NCBI RefSeq assembly: GCF_001562115.1
Contig: NZ_CP013926.1
Coordinates: forward strand, 1,550,001-1,614,000
Direction: 5' to 3'
Length of the DNA stretch: 64,000 nt
Source: Alteromonas stellipolaris
Lineage (GTDB): Bacteria > Pseudomonadota > Gammaproteobacteria > Enterobacterales > Alteromonadaceae
Position 1 is the stretch's first letter, and each line of letters starts with the position of its first letter. The position numbers and the translations under genes are program-made. Under the pieces are notes generated by a model, which had not been told where the DNA came from, searched no databases, and worked only from the letters and a program-made list of their open reading frames with translations. Shown piece by piece: positions 21,836 through 29,150 of this stretch.

Positions 21836-22240
21836 TTATCCTTTTCTTTTTCCAGTTTCTTTGCCGTTGTCTGTGCTGTTATTCGCGCCACTTTTTGAAT
21901 CTGCTAACAACGATTCCATATCAACTACCGAACGCTTCCACCGCGCGCGCAGAACATGTAATCGTTCAAGACCACTGTCGGTGAGTGAATAATACTTTCG
22001 TGGGCGCACTTCACCCTCTTGGTGCCATTTTGCATTAAGCACCCCTTCTCGCTTAAGCCTGTCTAGCAGTGGGTAAAGCGTACCTTCACTAATCACCATG
22101 GTTTCAAAGCCATGTAGGTAATTGAGTATCGCCAGCCCGTACTTTTCTTCACCTGCGACAGCCGCAAGCACCGCCAGCTCTAAAGTGCCTTTACGTAGTT
22201 GAGCATCCCACTTCGCGCTTAGATTTGCAGTTTCTGTCAT
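21836..22240 (-). CDS. PadR-family transcriptional regulator
   Basis: 134 residues with the PadR winged helix: LRKGTLELAVLAAVAGEEKYGLAIL, then SEGTLYPLLDRLKREGVL and RPRKYYSLTDSGLE. The lysine/glycine-rich tail is probably disordered. First gene of a three-gene operon with HAAS and phosphatase genes. It is likely autoregulated through the palindrome 26 bases upstream. Confidence 0.92.
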   Translation of the reverse strand: MTETANLSAKWDAQLRKGTLELAVLAAVAGEEKYGLAILNYLHGFETMVISEGTLYPLLDRLKREGVLNAKWHQEGEVRPRKYYSLTDSGLERLHVLRARWKRSVVDMESLLADSKSGANNSTDNGKETGKRKG

Positions 22241-22265
22241 GACCTTCCAGCTAGGTTAAACTTAT

Positions 22266-22284
22266 TACTATGTAATACATAGTA
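22266..22284. promoter_or_regulatory. PadR operator overlapping the promoter
   Basis: TACTATGTA-A-TACATAGTA is a perfect 9-bp inverted repeat with a one-base centre, of the ATGTA...TACAT kind bound by PadR proteins. On the reverse strand TATACT just upstream can serve as -10, with TTGGTT 18 bases before it as -35. Confidence 0.75.
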
Positions 22285-22365
22285 TAATTTATAGCATAGT
22301 AAACAACCAAAATACAACTTACGCTTTTAACGGTTCGTTTTGGTTTTTTAATTTGTGAGCGAAGA

Positions 22366-22490
22366 GCAACAATTTAATTTGTTGTTTAATTTTGAGAAGT
22401 TGGAGGGTAATCTGAATTTATTGATTACAGTGTTGAACTCAGAATGATGTGTTTAGATAGGTCGGTTTAGAGGTCTAGTTAGCTGTAATG
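22366..22490 (+). repeat. Structured element B, diverged copy of element A
   Basis: Shares GGGTAATCTGA, TGTGTTTAGA and GGTCTAGTTA blocks with 15316-15424, in the same orientation. Outer arms are ATTACAG (22424-22430) and CTGTAAT (22483-22489); inner arms TAGAT and GTCTA. The A-to-T change in one outer arm is matched by the compensating change in the other. The loop is 17 bases longer. The AAC/GTT triplet needed for a working attC is lost. Confidence 0.55.
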
Positions 22491-22574
22491 CACTTTAATA
22501 AGAACAATATAAGCATCGAGCACTGAACCCTATTTAAGGTTGCTGACAAGATGTAAAAAAGGATTTTTATCAAA

Positions 22575-22709
22575 ATGAAAATGGTCAAATTTGCAGCGTT
22601 AACTTTAATTGCTATCATTATTGCATTAGCACTTTCTTATGAAAAAATTATCACCGGCATACTATTGCCTCAATATATTGACTGGGCGCATGAATTGGTA
22701 GCCAGGTAG
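22575..22709 (+). CDS. Small single-span membrane protein
   Basis: 44 residues starting MKMVKFAALTLIAIIIALAL, one hydrophobic helix and a short soluble tail. AAAGG lies about 12 bases upstream. Too short to classify; the hydrophobic pattern and its place just after element B are the reasons to list it. Confidence 0.35.
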   Translation: MKMVKFAALTLIAIIIALALSYEKIITGILLPQYIDWAHELVAR

Positions 22710-22721
22710 GTTGTTGCGAAG

Positions 22722-22808
22722 TTAACACACAACTAGCTAATTATGTGCAAAGACTGAAGCTTTGTTCAGTCTCTATTCGCTGCAAAAAATTTTAGCCAAG
22801 CGTTATCA
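22722..22808 (+). other. Hairpin with attC-like layout between small ORFs
   Basis: A perfect 8-bp stem AGACTGAA/TTCAGTCT (22751-22772) is flanked by TTAACACACAAC on the left and GCGTTATC on the right, spaced like attC boxes. The end-to-end complementarity seen for the main array is absent here, so it may be a decayed site or simply a terminator-like hairpin. Confidence 0.3.
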
Positions 22809-22859
22809 TCCATAATTGAAAAGTTATGTACTTAAATACAATCTAAGGAAAAAATCAGT

Positions 22860-23090
22860 ATGACTAAAAGGAATAAAATAGGGACTTGGTCAATGTTAGT
22901 TATTGCTTTCGTAGTTTTTATGGCAGCTGTGTTTGTGCTTGGTTCAACAATTGGCTCGATGTATGTATTAGGGTCATTTGAACTGTCGTTCCTTGAAGTC
23001 GGAATCATTTGTGGTGGAATAACATCTATATCTGTTTTTGTACGCTGCGTTAAACAACTGAAAAGTAACTCTGAATTAGCAAGTACATAA
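22860..23090 (+). CDS. Small two-span membrane protein
   Basis: 76 residues with two hydrophobic segments (about residues 10-32 and 40-62) and short charged ends. No family recognised. ATG preceded by AAGGAAAAA. It lies in a run of small lineage-specific genes. Confidence 0.55.
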   Translation: MTKRNKIGTWSMLVIAFVVFMAAVFVLGSTIGSMYVLGSFELSFLEVGIICGGITSISVFVRCVKQLKSNSELAST

Positions 23091-23165
23091 GCAAAAAAGT
23101 ACCCAACGCTGCGTGCATAGGGACATTCTAAACAAGCAGGATGTTAGAGCTACAAGGAGTTATCA

Positions 23166-23630
23166 ATGAGAAAATTAGTTTCATTATCAATCCTAAGTGT
23201 TTTTGTGATGTCTTGTGCATCGCTTAAGCCCAACGAAACTACCCAAGCTTTTGCTGAAGAACCTATTCGGTATATAGATTTAACTGCAGACAGTAAAATG
23301 GATTTAATCGAGAGGTATTGGGTCGTAATAAAAAGTGCAGACCCCAAGTACCCCGTTGATGCTGCTAGAAGAGGCTTGTCTGGCTGTGTTGATTTTATTG
23401 TAGCAATTGATAGTAACGGAACACTAAGTGGGTTTAAAATTAAAAAATCATACCCTGAAGGTGTATTTGACAAATCTGCGGCGGCAGCATTAAACAGGTG
23501 GAAGTGGTCAGCATCAAAAGACAATATTGAAAACACACCGGTACTAACCACAACCCAATTGAACTTTATGGTTAGCAATTCTAAAAATAAAGCTGAAACA
23601 GAAAAGCAATGCGACTTTTCTCATATATGA
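23166..23630 (+). CDS. Lipoprotein with TonB C-terminal-like domain
   Basis: 154 residues. Signal peptide with lipobox VMSC (residues 14-17). Residues about 58-120 match the TonB_C pattern: YPVDAARRGLSGCVDFIVAI, then GVFDKSAAAALNRWKW. No proline-rich linker or N-terminal membrane anchor of a true TonB, so it is an anchored periplasmic domain rather than an energy transducer. Similar stand-alone TonB_C proteins occur in Alteromonadales. AAGGAG precedes the ATG. Confidence 0.72.
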   Translation: MRKLVSLSILSVFVMSCASLKPNETTQAFAEEPIRYIDLTADSKMDLIERYWVVIKSADPKYPVDAARRGLSGCVDFIVAIDSNGTLSGFKIKKSYPEGVFDKSAAAALNRWKWSASKDNIENTPVLTTTQLNFMVSNSKNKAETEKQCDFSHI

Positions 23631-23684
23631 ACAAGTAATTTAGATATTAAGAATCACTCACCCATCCGAACTAAGGAACATAGG

Positions 23685-24278
23685 ATGTTTCCAAATTTAC
23701 GTTCAAAATTTGCGTCAGTCATGTATGTGCAAATTTGGGAGCATCGATTAAAAGTCACTGATACTGCAACGCGCGAATCTTTTGATGATTACCCCGCTAT
23801 AGTCATTAAAACTAACGATAAAGGTGAGAAGCTGATTTCAGGTGTTGGTAAAGAAGCGAGTGAGAAGCTTCAACACAATGAAATTGCCATTAATCCATTT
23901 TCCCACCCTAGAGTACTTTTCTCAGACTTCTATGTAGGCGAAAAACTACTGCAACACACATTCAAGCATTTAAGTAATAATAAAGTGTTACGGCCAAGGC
24001 CTAAGGTTATTATCCACCCGATGGAAAAAACTGAAGGTGGCCTCACTATGATTGAAAAGCGAGCATTCAAAGAGTCAGCGATTGGTGCAGGCGCAATAGC
24101 AGTAAAGATTCATTCGGGCTTCAAATTACGTTTAGAAACAATGAACTTTGACGAACTAGAAGATGACGATAAACCTACAATACAAAGTAGTTCACCACCA
24201 TCAAAGTTGGCTAGCTATGGCGGATTTGTCTTTTACATTGTAATGTTAACTTTAGCTGTTTGGTATTTAGGCAAATGA
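23685..24278 (+). CDS. Truncated MreB-like protein with C-terminal membrane anchor
   Basis: 197 residues. Residues 1-150 follow the first third of MreB: MFPNLRSKFAS, then NPFSHPRVLFSDFYVGEKLLQHTFKHLSNN (MreB: [23 protein letters not shown]), RPRPKVIIHP, and IEKRAFKESAIGAGA (MreB: VERRAIRESAQGAGA). The phosphate-binding loop DLGTANT is absent (YVQIWEHRLKV), as are the remaining actin subdomains. A membrane helix occupies residues 175-193. It cannot bind ATP in the usual way. A role as a membrane-bound interactor of MreB is only a guess. Confidence 0.7.
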   Translation: MFPNLRSKFASVMYVQIWEHRLKVTDTATRESFDDYPAIVIKTNDKGEKLISGVGKEASEKLQHNEIAINPFSHPRVLFSDFYVGEKLLQHTFKHLSNNKVLRPRPKVIIHPMEKTEGGLTMIEKRAFKESAIGAGAIAVKIHSGFKLRLETMNFDELEDDDKPTIQSSSPPSKLASYGGFVFYIVMLTLAVWYLGK

Positions 24279-24367
24279 ACTAGATTAATTGGACCAAAGC
24301 GGGTTGGGATACTTTGAATTTTATAAATTAACACTTATCCCATTCACTAAAGGAAAATGACAACCGG

Positions 24368-24697
24368 ATGGAATATCTCTATTTAGTAGCACTGCTTATA
24401 TTTCTGTTTACTTTTTTTATGTGGAGGTCTCCACGCCTAAATAATCCAGAGCATGTATTGCAAGAGGTTGGTGATGACGTGCTCATTCTTCACACTCCTT
24501 TAGCACGACTTTGGCCATCTCAGGGTAAGCGAATAAAAAAACATAAGGCGGCGCGTATTCAAAAAGCGGGCAATATTGTTACGTTGTTTAGTCACAGCTC
24601 AAATGCTATCGATATCACCCTCTCACAAAAACACAGTGCTCTAGTGTTTGACCGTGCTTGTTTGTTGTTTCCAAGTGCTGAGAAAGGCATTGTTTAA
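24368..24697 (+). CDS. Hypothetical membrane-anchored protein
   Basis: 109 residues: one N-terminal membrane helix (residues 4-20), then a basic soluble domain. No recognised motif. It starts 90 bases after the MreB-like gene on the same strand, so the two may be expressed together. Confidence 0.5.
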   Translation: MEYLYLVALLIFLFTFFMWRSPRLNNPEHVLQEVGDDVLILHTPLARLWPSQGKRIKKHKAARIQKAGNIVTLFSHSSNAIDITLSQKHSALVFDRACLLFPSAEKGIV

Positions 24698-24820
24698 TGT
24701 GGATAACTACTAGCTGAAACTGGTAAGGACGCAGAGAGAAAAACTTCAACATTATCGATGTTGCAGTAAATCATTTCTCACCGCCCTCTTTTGCCAACCC
24801 TATCATTACGAGGAATTGTC

Positions 24821-25681
24821 ATGAAAGTCTCTGTTGAAATAGTAAATGCATTTATTGACGGTGACACAGGTGGAAATTCAGCCGGTGTGGTTTTAAATGC
24901 GAACGCTTTAACCGCGCAGCAGAAGCTACACGTGGCGCAAAAAGTGGGGCTATCTGAAACTGCCTTTGTTTCTCGCTCAGACGTTGCCACTATAAAGCTG
25001 GAGTTTTTCACCCCAGTACAGCAAATTGCGCATTGCGGCCATGCCACCATAGCAACGTTTAGCAGAATGAGTGAGCTTGGTCTTGTTCAAAATGGGCGGA
25101 TGTCGAAAGAGACAGTAGATGGCGTGAGAGAAATAATTATTGATGGTTCAATGGCATTTATGGAGCAGTCACCGCCGACCTACACCGATGTATTAGATAC
25201 CGAAGAAGTTCGAGCTGCACTTAATCTTTCAAGCGATGTGCTGCTCGACTCAGTAACTATTGTAAATACGGGGAATGCTTTTTTACTTGTGCCCCTTCAA
25301 AATGCGTCTTCTGTCGCTGAGATACACCCTAATCAAGCCCTTATTAATGAAATAAGCGAACAATACGATTTGATAGGTTTTTATGTGTTTTCAAGAGATA
25401 CCGAAGTTGACGGACGTCACGCTGGCGCTAGAATGTTTGCACCACGCTATGGGATAGACGAAGAATCTGCAACCGGCATGGCTGCTGGCCCTTTAGCTTG
25501 CTATCTTCATGACCGCCAAGGACTCGAAGATACGACATTACTGATTGAGCAAGGCCATTTAATGGACCCACCATCGCCCAGCGTAATAAATGTTAATTTA
25601 CAGTTGGTTAATGGTAGCATCAGTCGTTTAATGGCTGGTGGCGTTGGCCGCTCCATTCGACAGGTTGAAATAGAAATTTAA
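24821..25681 (+). CDS. PhzF-family isomerase/epimerase
   Basis: 286 residues of the PhzF (diaminopimelate-epimerase-like) fold. The catalytic glutamate is in VGLSETAFV; GNSAGVV, HCGHAT and the C-terminal DEESATGMAAGPLA motifs are all present. The specific substrate is not known; family members isomerise small metabolites. ATG at 24821 chosen because GAGGAATTGTC precedes it; a longer in-frame start lacks support. Confidence 0.88.
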   Translation: MKVSVEIVNAFIDGDTGGNSAGVVLNANALTAQQKLHVAQKVGLSETAFVSRSDVATIKLEFFTPVQQIAHCGHATIATFSRMSELGLVQNGRMSKETVDGVREIIIDGSMAFMEQSPPTYTDVLDTEEVRAALNLSSDVLLDSVTIVNTGNAFLLVPLQNASSVAEIHPNQALINEISEQYDLIGFYVFSRDTEVDGRHAGARMFAPRYGIDEESATGMAAGPLACYLHDRQGLEDTTLLIEQGHLMDPPSPSVINVNLQLVNGSISRLMAGGVGRSIRQVEIEI

Positions 25682-25787
25682 GCATGCCGATTTATTGTCG
25701 TAAACAGGGATAGTGGCGTACGTTCTGTGCTTCGCACGATAGCTCGAAGGTTTTTACCCAATAGTGCTGAAAAATCTAATCCAAATG

Positions 25788-25988
25788 TTAGCTCTTATTG
25801 CTCGTCAGCGCCTTTTCTTTCAACGTGTCATCTATAAGATTTTTAGCCGCTATACAGCTCGCTAACGTACTTATGACGAATGTCATCTCTCTTGCATTCT
25901 CTATTCCGGCAACTAGGTACCAAACACAAAACATGATGGCACTTAAAACAAAGTGCGTTGCAACAAATTTTAAATATAGCTTTTTCAT
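25788..25988 (-). CDS. Small two-span membrane protein
   Basis: 66 residues with two hydrophobic segments (about 10-28 and 35-52). No family recognised. Its stop codon is formed by TTA of a GTTAGCT sequence, as in the toxin cassette, but no matching distal R'' was found. Confidence 0.45.
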   Translation of the reverse strand: MKKLYLKFVATHFVLSAIMFCVWYLVAGIENAREMTFVISTLASCIAAKNLIDDTLKEKALTSNKS

Positions 25989-26124
25989 AGAATTATCAAT
26001 TAAGGAATACGGGCACGGGTCTTGGGATTAGTGAGTTAGCGTCAAAATCATTTTAAGCGATGAGATTTACTTTTCCTACTGAACTGAGTATCGGTTTTAA
26101 TGCACGAAACCAAATTTTTTGCAT

Positions 26125-26151
26125 AAAAAAACTCGGCACTTAATGCCGAGT
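26125..26151 (-). terminator. Rho-independent terminator of the leftward alginate genes
   Basis: On the reverse strand ACTCGGCA/TGCCGAGT pair perfectly around a five-base loop and are followed by seven T. It lies 54 bases after the PL6 stop. Confidence 0.9.
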
Positions 26152-26204
26152 TCATATTATTCACGTAAACGTTTATTCAACGTTTTACACCACGCCAAAC
26201 GCTT

Positions 26205-28493
26205 TTAGTACGTCACGTTTTTCACTTCAAAACTATCGCTATTTGATTGTATCTTAGGCGTATTTTTCATAGTGACATTTTCAATCAAAGTTATAGGCTC
26301 ACCATTGGTTAAATAGAGCGAAATAGGCGCGCTATCAACCCACGTTGAATCGCTAACATGGAGGTTCTGTACACCATGAAAATACATAGAAGCGCCAGTT
26401 CTATGGGTTGAACCTTTACCTACATTGTTTAGCGTATTGTTAGTTATAGTTACCGCTGGGCCAAAAGTACTTTCGTCAAAGCCGCCGCGGTAAATGGTTA
26501 CCACTTCTTCTTTGATGTCTTTAAACGTATTACCCGATAGGGTTAAGTTTTCTACACTGTAAACCCCTAAGTCGTCCGTCTCTTTGTTTAGCGACAGCAC
26601 TGCACCCGTGATGTTTTCCATATGGGAGTTCTTAATATCGATGTAGTCGGCAAAAGTACCAGGGTGCGCTTTAAAGAAGTAGAAGTAGCCGTTGATATCT
26701 AAATCGGTCACCTTCACGTTTTCGACCGACAACGCATAGTTAATATTCATAGAAGAACGGCTGGTTCTAATAATGCTATTTCCTTTGTAATCTGGTGATG
26801 CTGCGCCATCAAACCATAAGTTTTCAACTTCAAGCGCGCCGCCGTTTTCAATTACAATAAAGCTTGGTTTTTCAGAACGAATAACGGGCTTATCGCCCTG
26901 CTCGGCCATAATAGTGATAGGGTGATTAACCGTGGCAAAGCGCGTTAGTAAATACTCTCCACCATTTTCAAGCACTAGAATATCGCCAGGCTTACTTGCA
27001 ACAAGGGCGTTAGCAAGTGTATCCATACCCGGTTTAACCGCAATTTTACTGCCGCTTTTAAAGGGTATTTGGCTTTCGTTTTTCGCATAAAAACGGGCAC
27101 CGGTGTCTTCCTTAGTGACAGGCAGTTTTACTTCACCAAAATCGATGTTGTCTAGCAATGCTTTTTCAGGTACCCACAAGCCATTACTGTTTTTGCTTAC
27201 CTTATAAGGTACTTTTTCAAACCCTGAAGAAAGCAGGTTACTGGCATCTTCATTTAACACATTGCCTTTAAAGGTAATGCCAGAAACATCACTGAATACG
27301 GTAATTGGGTTAAGGTTTTGCTTACCCAATATAATGTTATTTTGCATTTCTGTAGTGGTAGGCGGTGCTGAACGCTCTTCATCTGCCCCTGCGCCAAGCT
27401 GAATATAGTCACTATCAATAACCACGTTATTGTTCATTGCAGATTCAATAACAGGGTCGTAGCGGTTTGGCGGCGAATTCGGTACGCCATTCATGATCAC
27501 CAGCGCACCACGAAAACGACGCCCCGTTAAGCCATACATGTAGTTATTACTCACGGTTTGGTGTTCGTTAATAATGCGTATACCACCCGTATTTGGCTTT
27601 CTATTGCCTAAAAAGTAGTTGTTTTCTACCGTCGTGTAATGGCCATGGCGCATAGTCAGGGTGCCTTGGGCTTCAAAAAACACGTTTCCTTTGAAAGTAT
27701 TGCCACTCGACTTATTCGAAATAATTTCGTGTTCGCCGTTGGTTCTATCAAAGTAGTTATACTGCACTAGTGTGTTAGCGTACTCTCTTGAAAAATGGCT
27801 AGTACCTATGCGTAAGGTTTCGCCGCCATTGGCACCAAGTACTTGTCGTGGGCCAAAGTAGTTGTATTCAATAGTATGATAATTTTTGCGACTGCCTTCA
27901 GAGTTCATACGTACCGCAACGGTTACGCCCCGGTTACGTTTGTTGATGAACGAGTTATGGTCGATACGATTATGTTTGCCATAAATGGCTAACCACAAAT
28001 CAGAGAGTTGGCGCTCTGGGTGACTGAAGTTATCAATTACCACGTTCGTTAATCGGGAATGGTTTGCTAATTCATCTGGCGAAGTGCGAAATGCAATTAC
28101 CTCGCCCGTAGGCGTATGACCATCGGTAAACACTAGCCCTTCTATTACAAGGTATTCACCTGAAACACTTAAGTTCGACAGGCCAGTTATTTTTACTTCA
28201 CCAGGGGTTTGAGCTTTTAGTGTAATGGGGTTGTCTTCAGTGCCCTTCCCCTTTAATACCAGCTCTACGTCATGCCATTCTCCATTTGCCATCACTATGG
28301 TATCGCCTGCTTTCGCTTGGGTTACAGCACTGTTGAATTCATCGATGTTCTTCACCATTTGTGCAGATGCAAATGAGTGAACGCAGAATAAAACCACTAA
28401 GCCAAATAGCTTAGCCGCGCTACTTTTTCGAGCTAGTTGCGGTACAACTTTTTGTAAGGCACTAACCTGTAATGCGAATACGCCTTTCATCAT
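26205..28493 (-). CDS. Polysaccharide lyase family 6, alginate lyase
   Basis: 762 residues, about the length of the two-domain PL6 exolyase AlyGC from a related marine bacterium. A signal peptide ends near FCVHSFASA. Two parallel beta-helix domains follow. The catalytic lysine and arginine lie in HEIISNKSSGNTF and LTMRHGHYTTVENNYF, with Ca-binding acidic residues in NGEHEI. It cleaves alginate, probably guluronate-rich ends, by beta-elimination. The ATG at 28493 is preferred because TGGAG lies six bases upstream; earlier in-frame ATGs precede the signal peptide. Last gene of the leftward set. Confidence 0.92.
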   Translation of the reverse strand: MMKGVFALQVSALQKVVPQLARKSSAAKLFGLVVLFCVHSFASAQMVKNIDEFNSAVTQAKAGDTIVMANGEWHDVELVLKGKGTEDNPITLKAQTPGEVKITGLSNLSVSGEYLVIEGLVFTDGHTPTGEVIAFRTSPDELANHSRLTNVVIDNFSHPERQLSDLWLAIYGKHNRIDHNSFINKRNRGVTVAVRMNSEGSRKNYHTIEYNYFGPRQVLGANGGETLRIGTSHFSREYANTLVQYNYFDRTNGEHEIISNKSSGNTFKGNVFFEAQGTLTMRHGHYTTVENNYFLGNRKPNTGGIRIINEHQTVSNNYMYGLTGRRFRGALVIMNGVPNSPPNRYDPVIESAMNNNVVIDSDYIQLGAGADEERSAPPTTTEMQNNIILGKQNLNPITVFSDVSGITFKGNVLNEDASNLLSSGFEKVPYKVSKNSNGLWVPEKALLDNIDFGEVKLPVTKEDTGARFYAKNESQIPFKSGSKIAVKPGMDTLANALVASKPGDILVLENGGEYLLTRFATVNHPITIMAEQGDKPVIRSEKPSFIVIENGGALEVENLWFDGAASPDYKGNSIIRTSRSSMNINYALSVENVKVTDLDINGYFYFFKAHPGTFADYIDIKNSHMENITGAVLSLNKETDDLGVYSVENLTLSGNTFKDIKEEVVTIYRGGFDESTFGPAVTITNNTLNNVGKGSTHRTGASMYFHGVQNLHVSDSTWVDSAPISLYLTNGEPITLIENVTMKNTPKIQSNSDSFEVKNVTY

Positions 28494-28649
28494 AAAAACT
28501 CCATCTTGACGGCGCATTATTTGCTGCGCCATTAAATTTGTTTACTTCTATTTGCTATGCGTTGTGTTACCACTTACAGCCGTAAATTTGTTTATGAATT
28601 TAATGATGCAAGTCACTCACCTTCATGCCATAGCGTGTTAACGTTATGC

Positions 28650-29138
28650 CTATGTAGTTTGAACATATGCCGTGGCGTCTTTAATAATGTCATCCAATGT
28701 TGCTGACACATCTACCTTCAAGCCGTAAGTGGGCATTTCAAAGGTTTGCAATTGATTTTCTAGCAGACGGCCGTCGAAAAAGTGATTTTCCCGTGCAGAG
28801 AGTCTGGCGCTTAATAACCCGTAACTACCTGTAAGCACCACCCATTCAATAGGAAGTGTGTCATTCGCGCTCAATACGTTTCGGTAGCTTTCTTTTAGTG
28901 CTGAACACGCTAGCACAACCCCTTTTTGTTGTTCGTAGCGAGCAAGTTCCCCCGCTAAGGTTTGCAACCACGGCCATCTATCATCATCGGTTAGCGGGAT
29001 CCCGCTTTGCATTTTTGCTTTATTAACTTCAGGGTGAAAATCGTCTGCATCAATAAACGGCAAGCTCAGTTGCTTACTTAATGCCTGCCCTACGGTCGAC
29101 TTTCCGGTACCCGATACACCCGCCACTACAATAATCAT
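28650..29138 (-). CDS. Gluconokinase-family carbohydrate kinase
   Basis: 162 residues of the GntK/shikimate-kinase-like fold. Walker A GVSGTGKST (residues 8-16), acidic DADDFHP, the PLTDDDRWPWL substrate region, and CSALKESYR. Classical members phosphorylate gluconate. Set 12 bases after the transporter gene and ahead of PL6, it may instead act on an alginate-derived sugar acid. No PfkB-type 2-keto-3-deoxygluconate kinase is present in the window. An in-frame GTG two codons upstream is less well spaced from AAAGGG. Confidence 0.85.
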   Translation of the reverse strand: MIIVVAGVSGTGKSTVGQALSKQLSLPFIDADDFHPEVNKAKMQSGIPLTDDDRWPWLQTLAGELARYEQQKGVVLACSALKESYRNVLSANDTLPIEWVVLTGSYGLLSARLSARENHFFDGRLLENQLQTFEMPTYGLKVDVSATLDDIIKDATAYVQTT

Positions 29139-29150
29139 TGCCACTACCCT

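Noticed and set aside
23101..23152. ACCCAAC ... GTTAGAG as an attC before the TonB_C lipoprotein
   Set aside because: ACCCAAC fits the R'' pattern, but no stem forms and the following gene has no matching terminal box.
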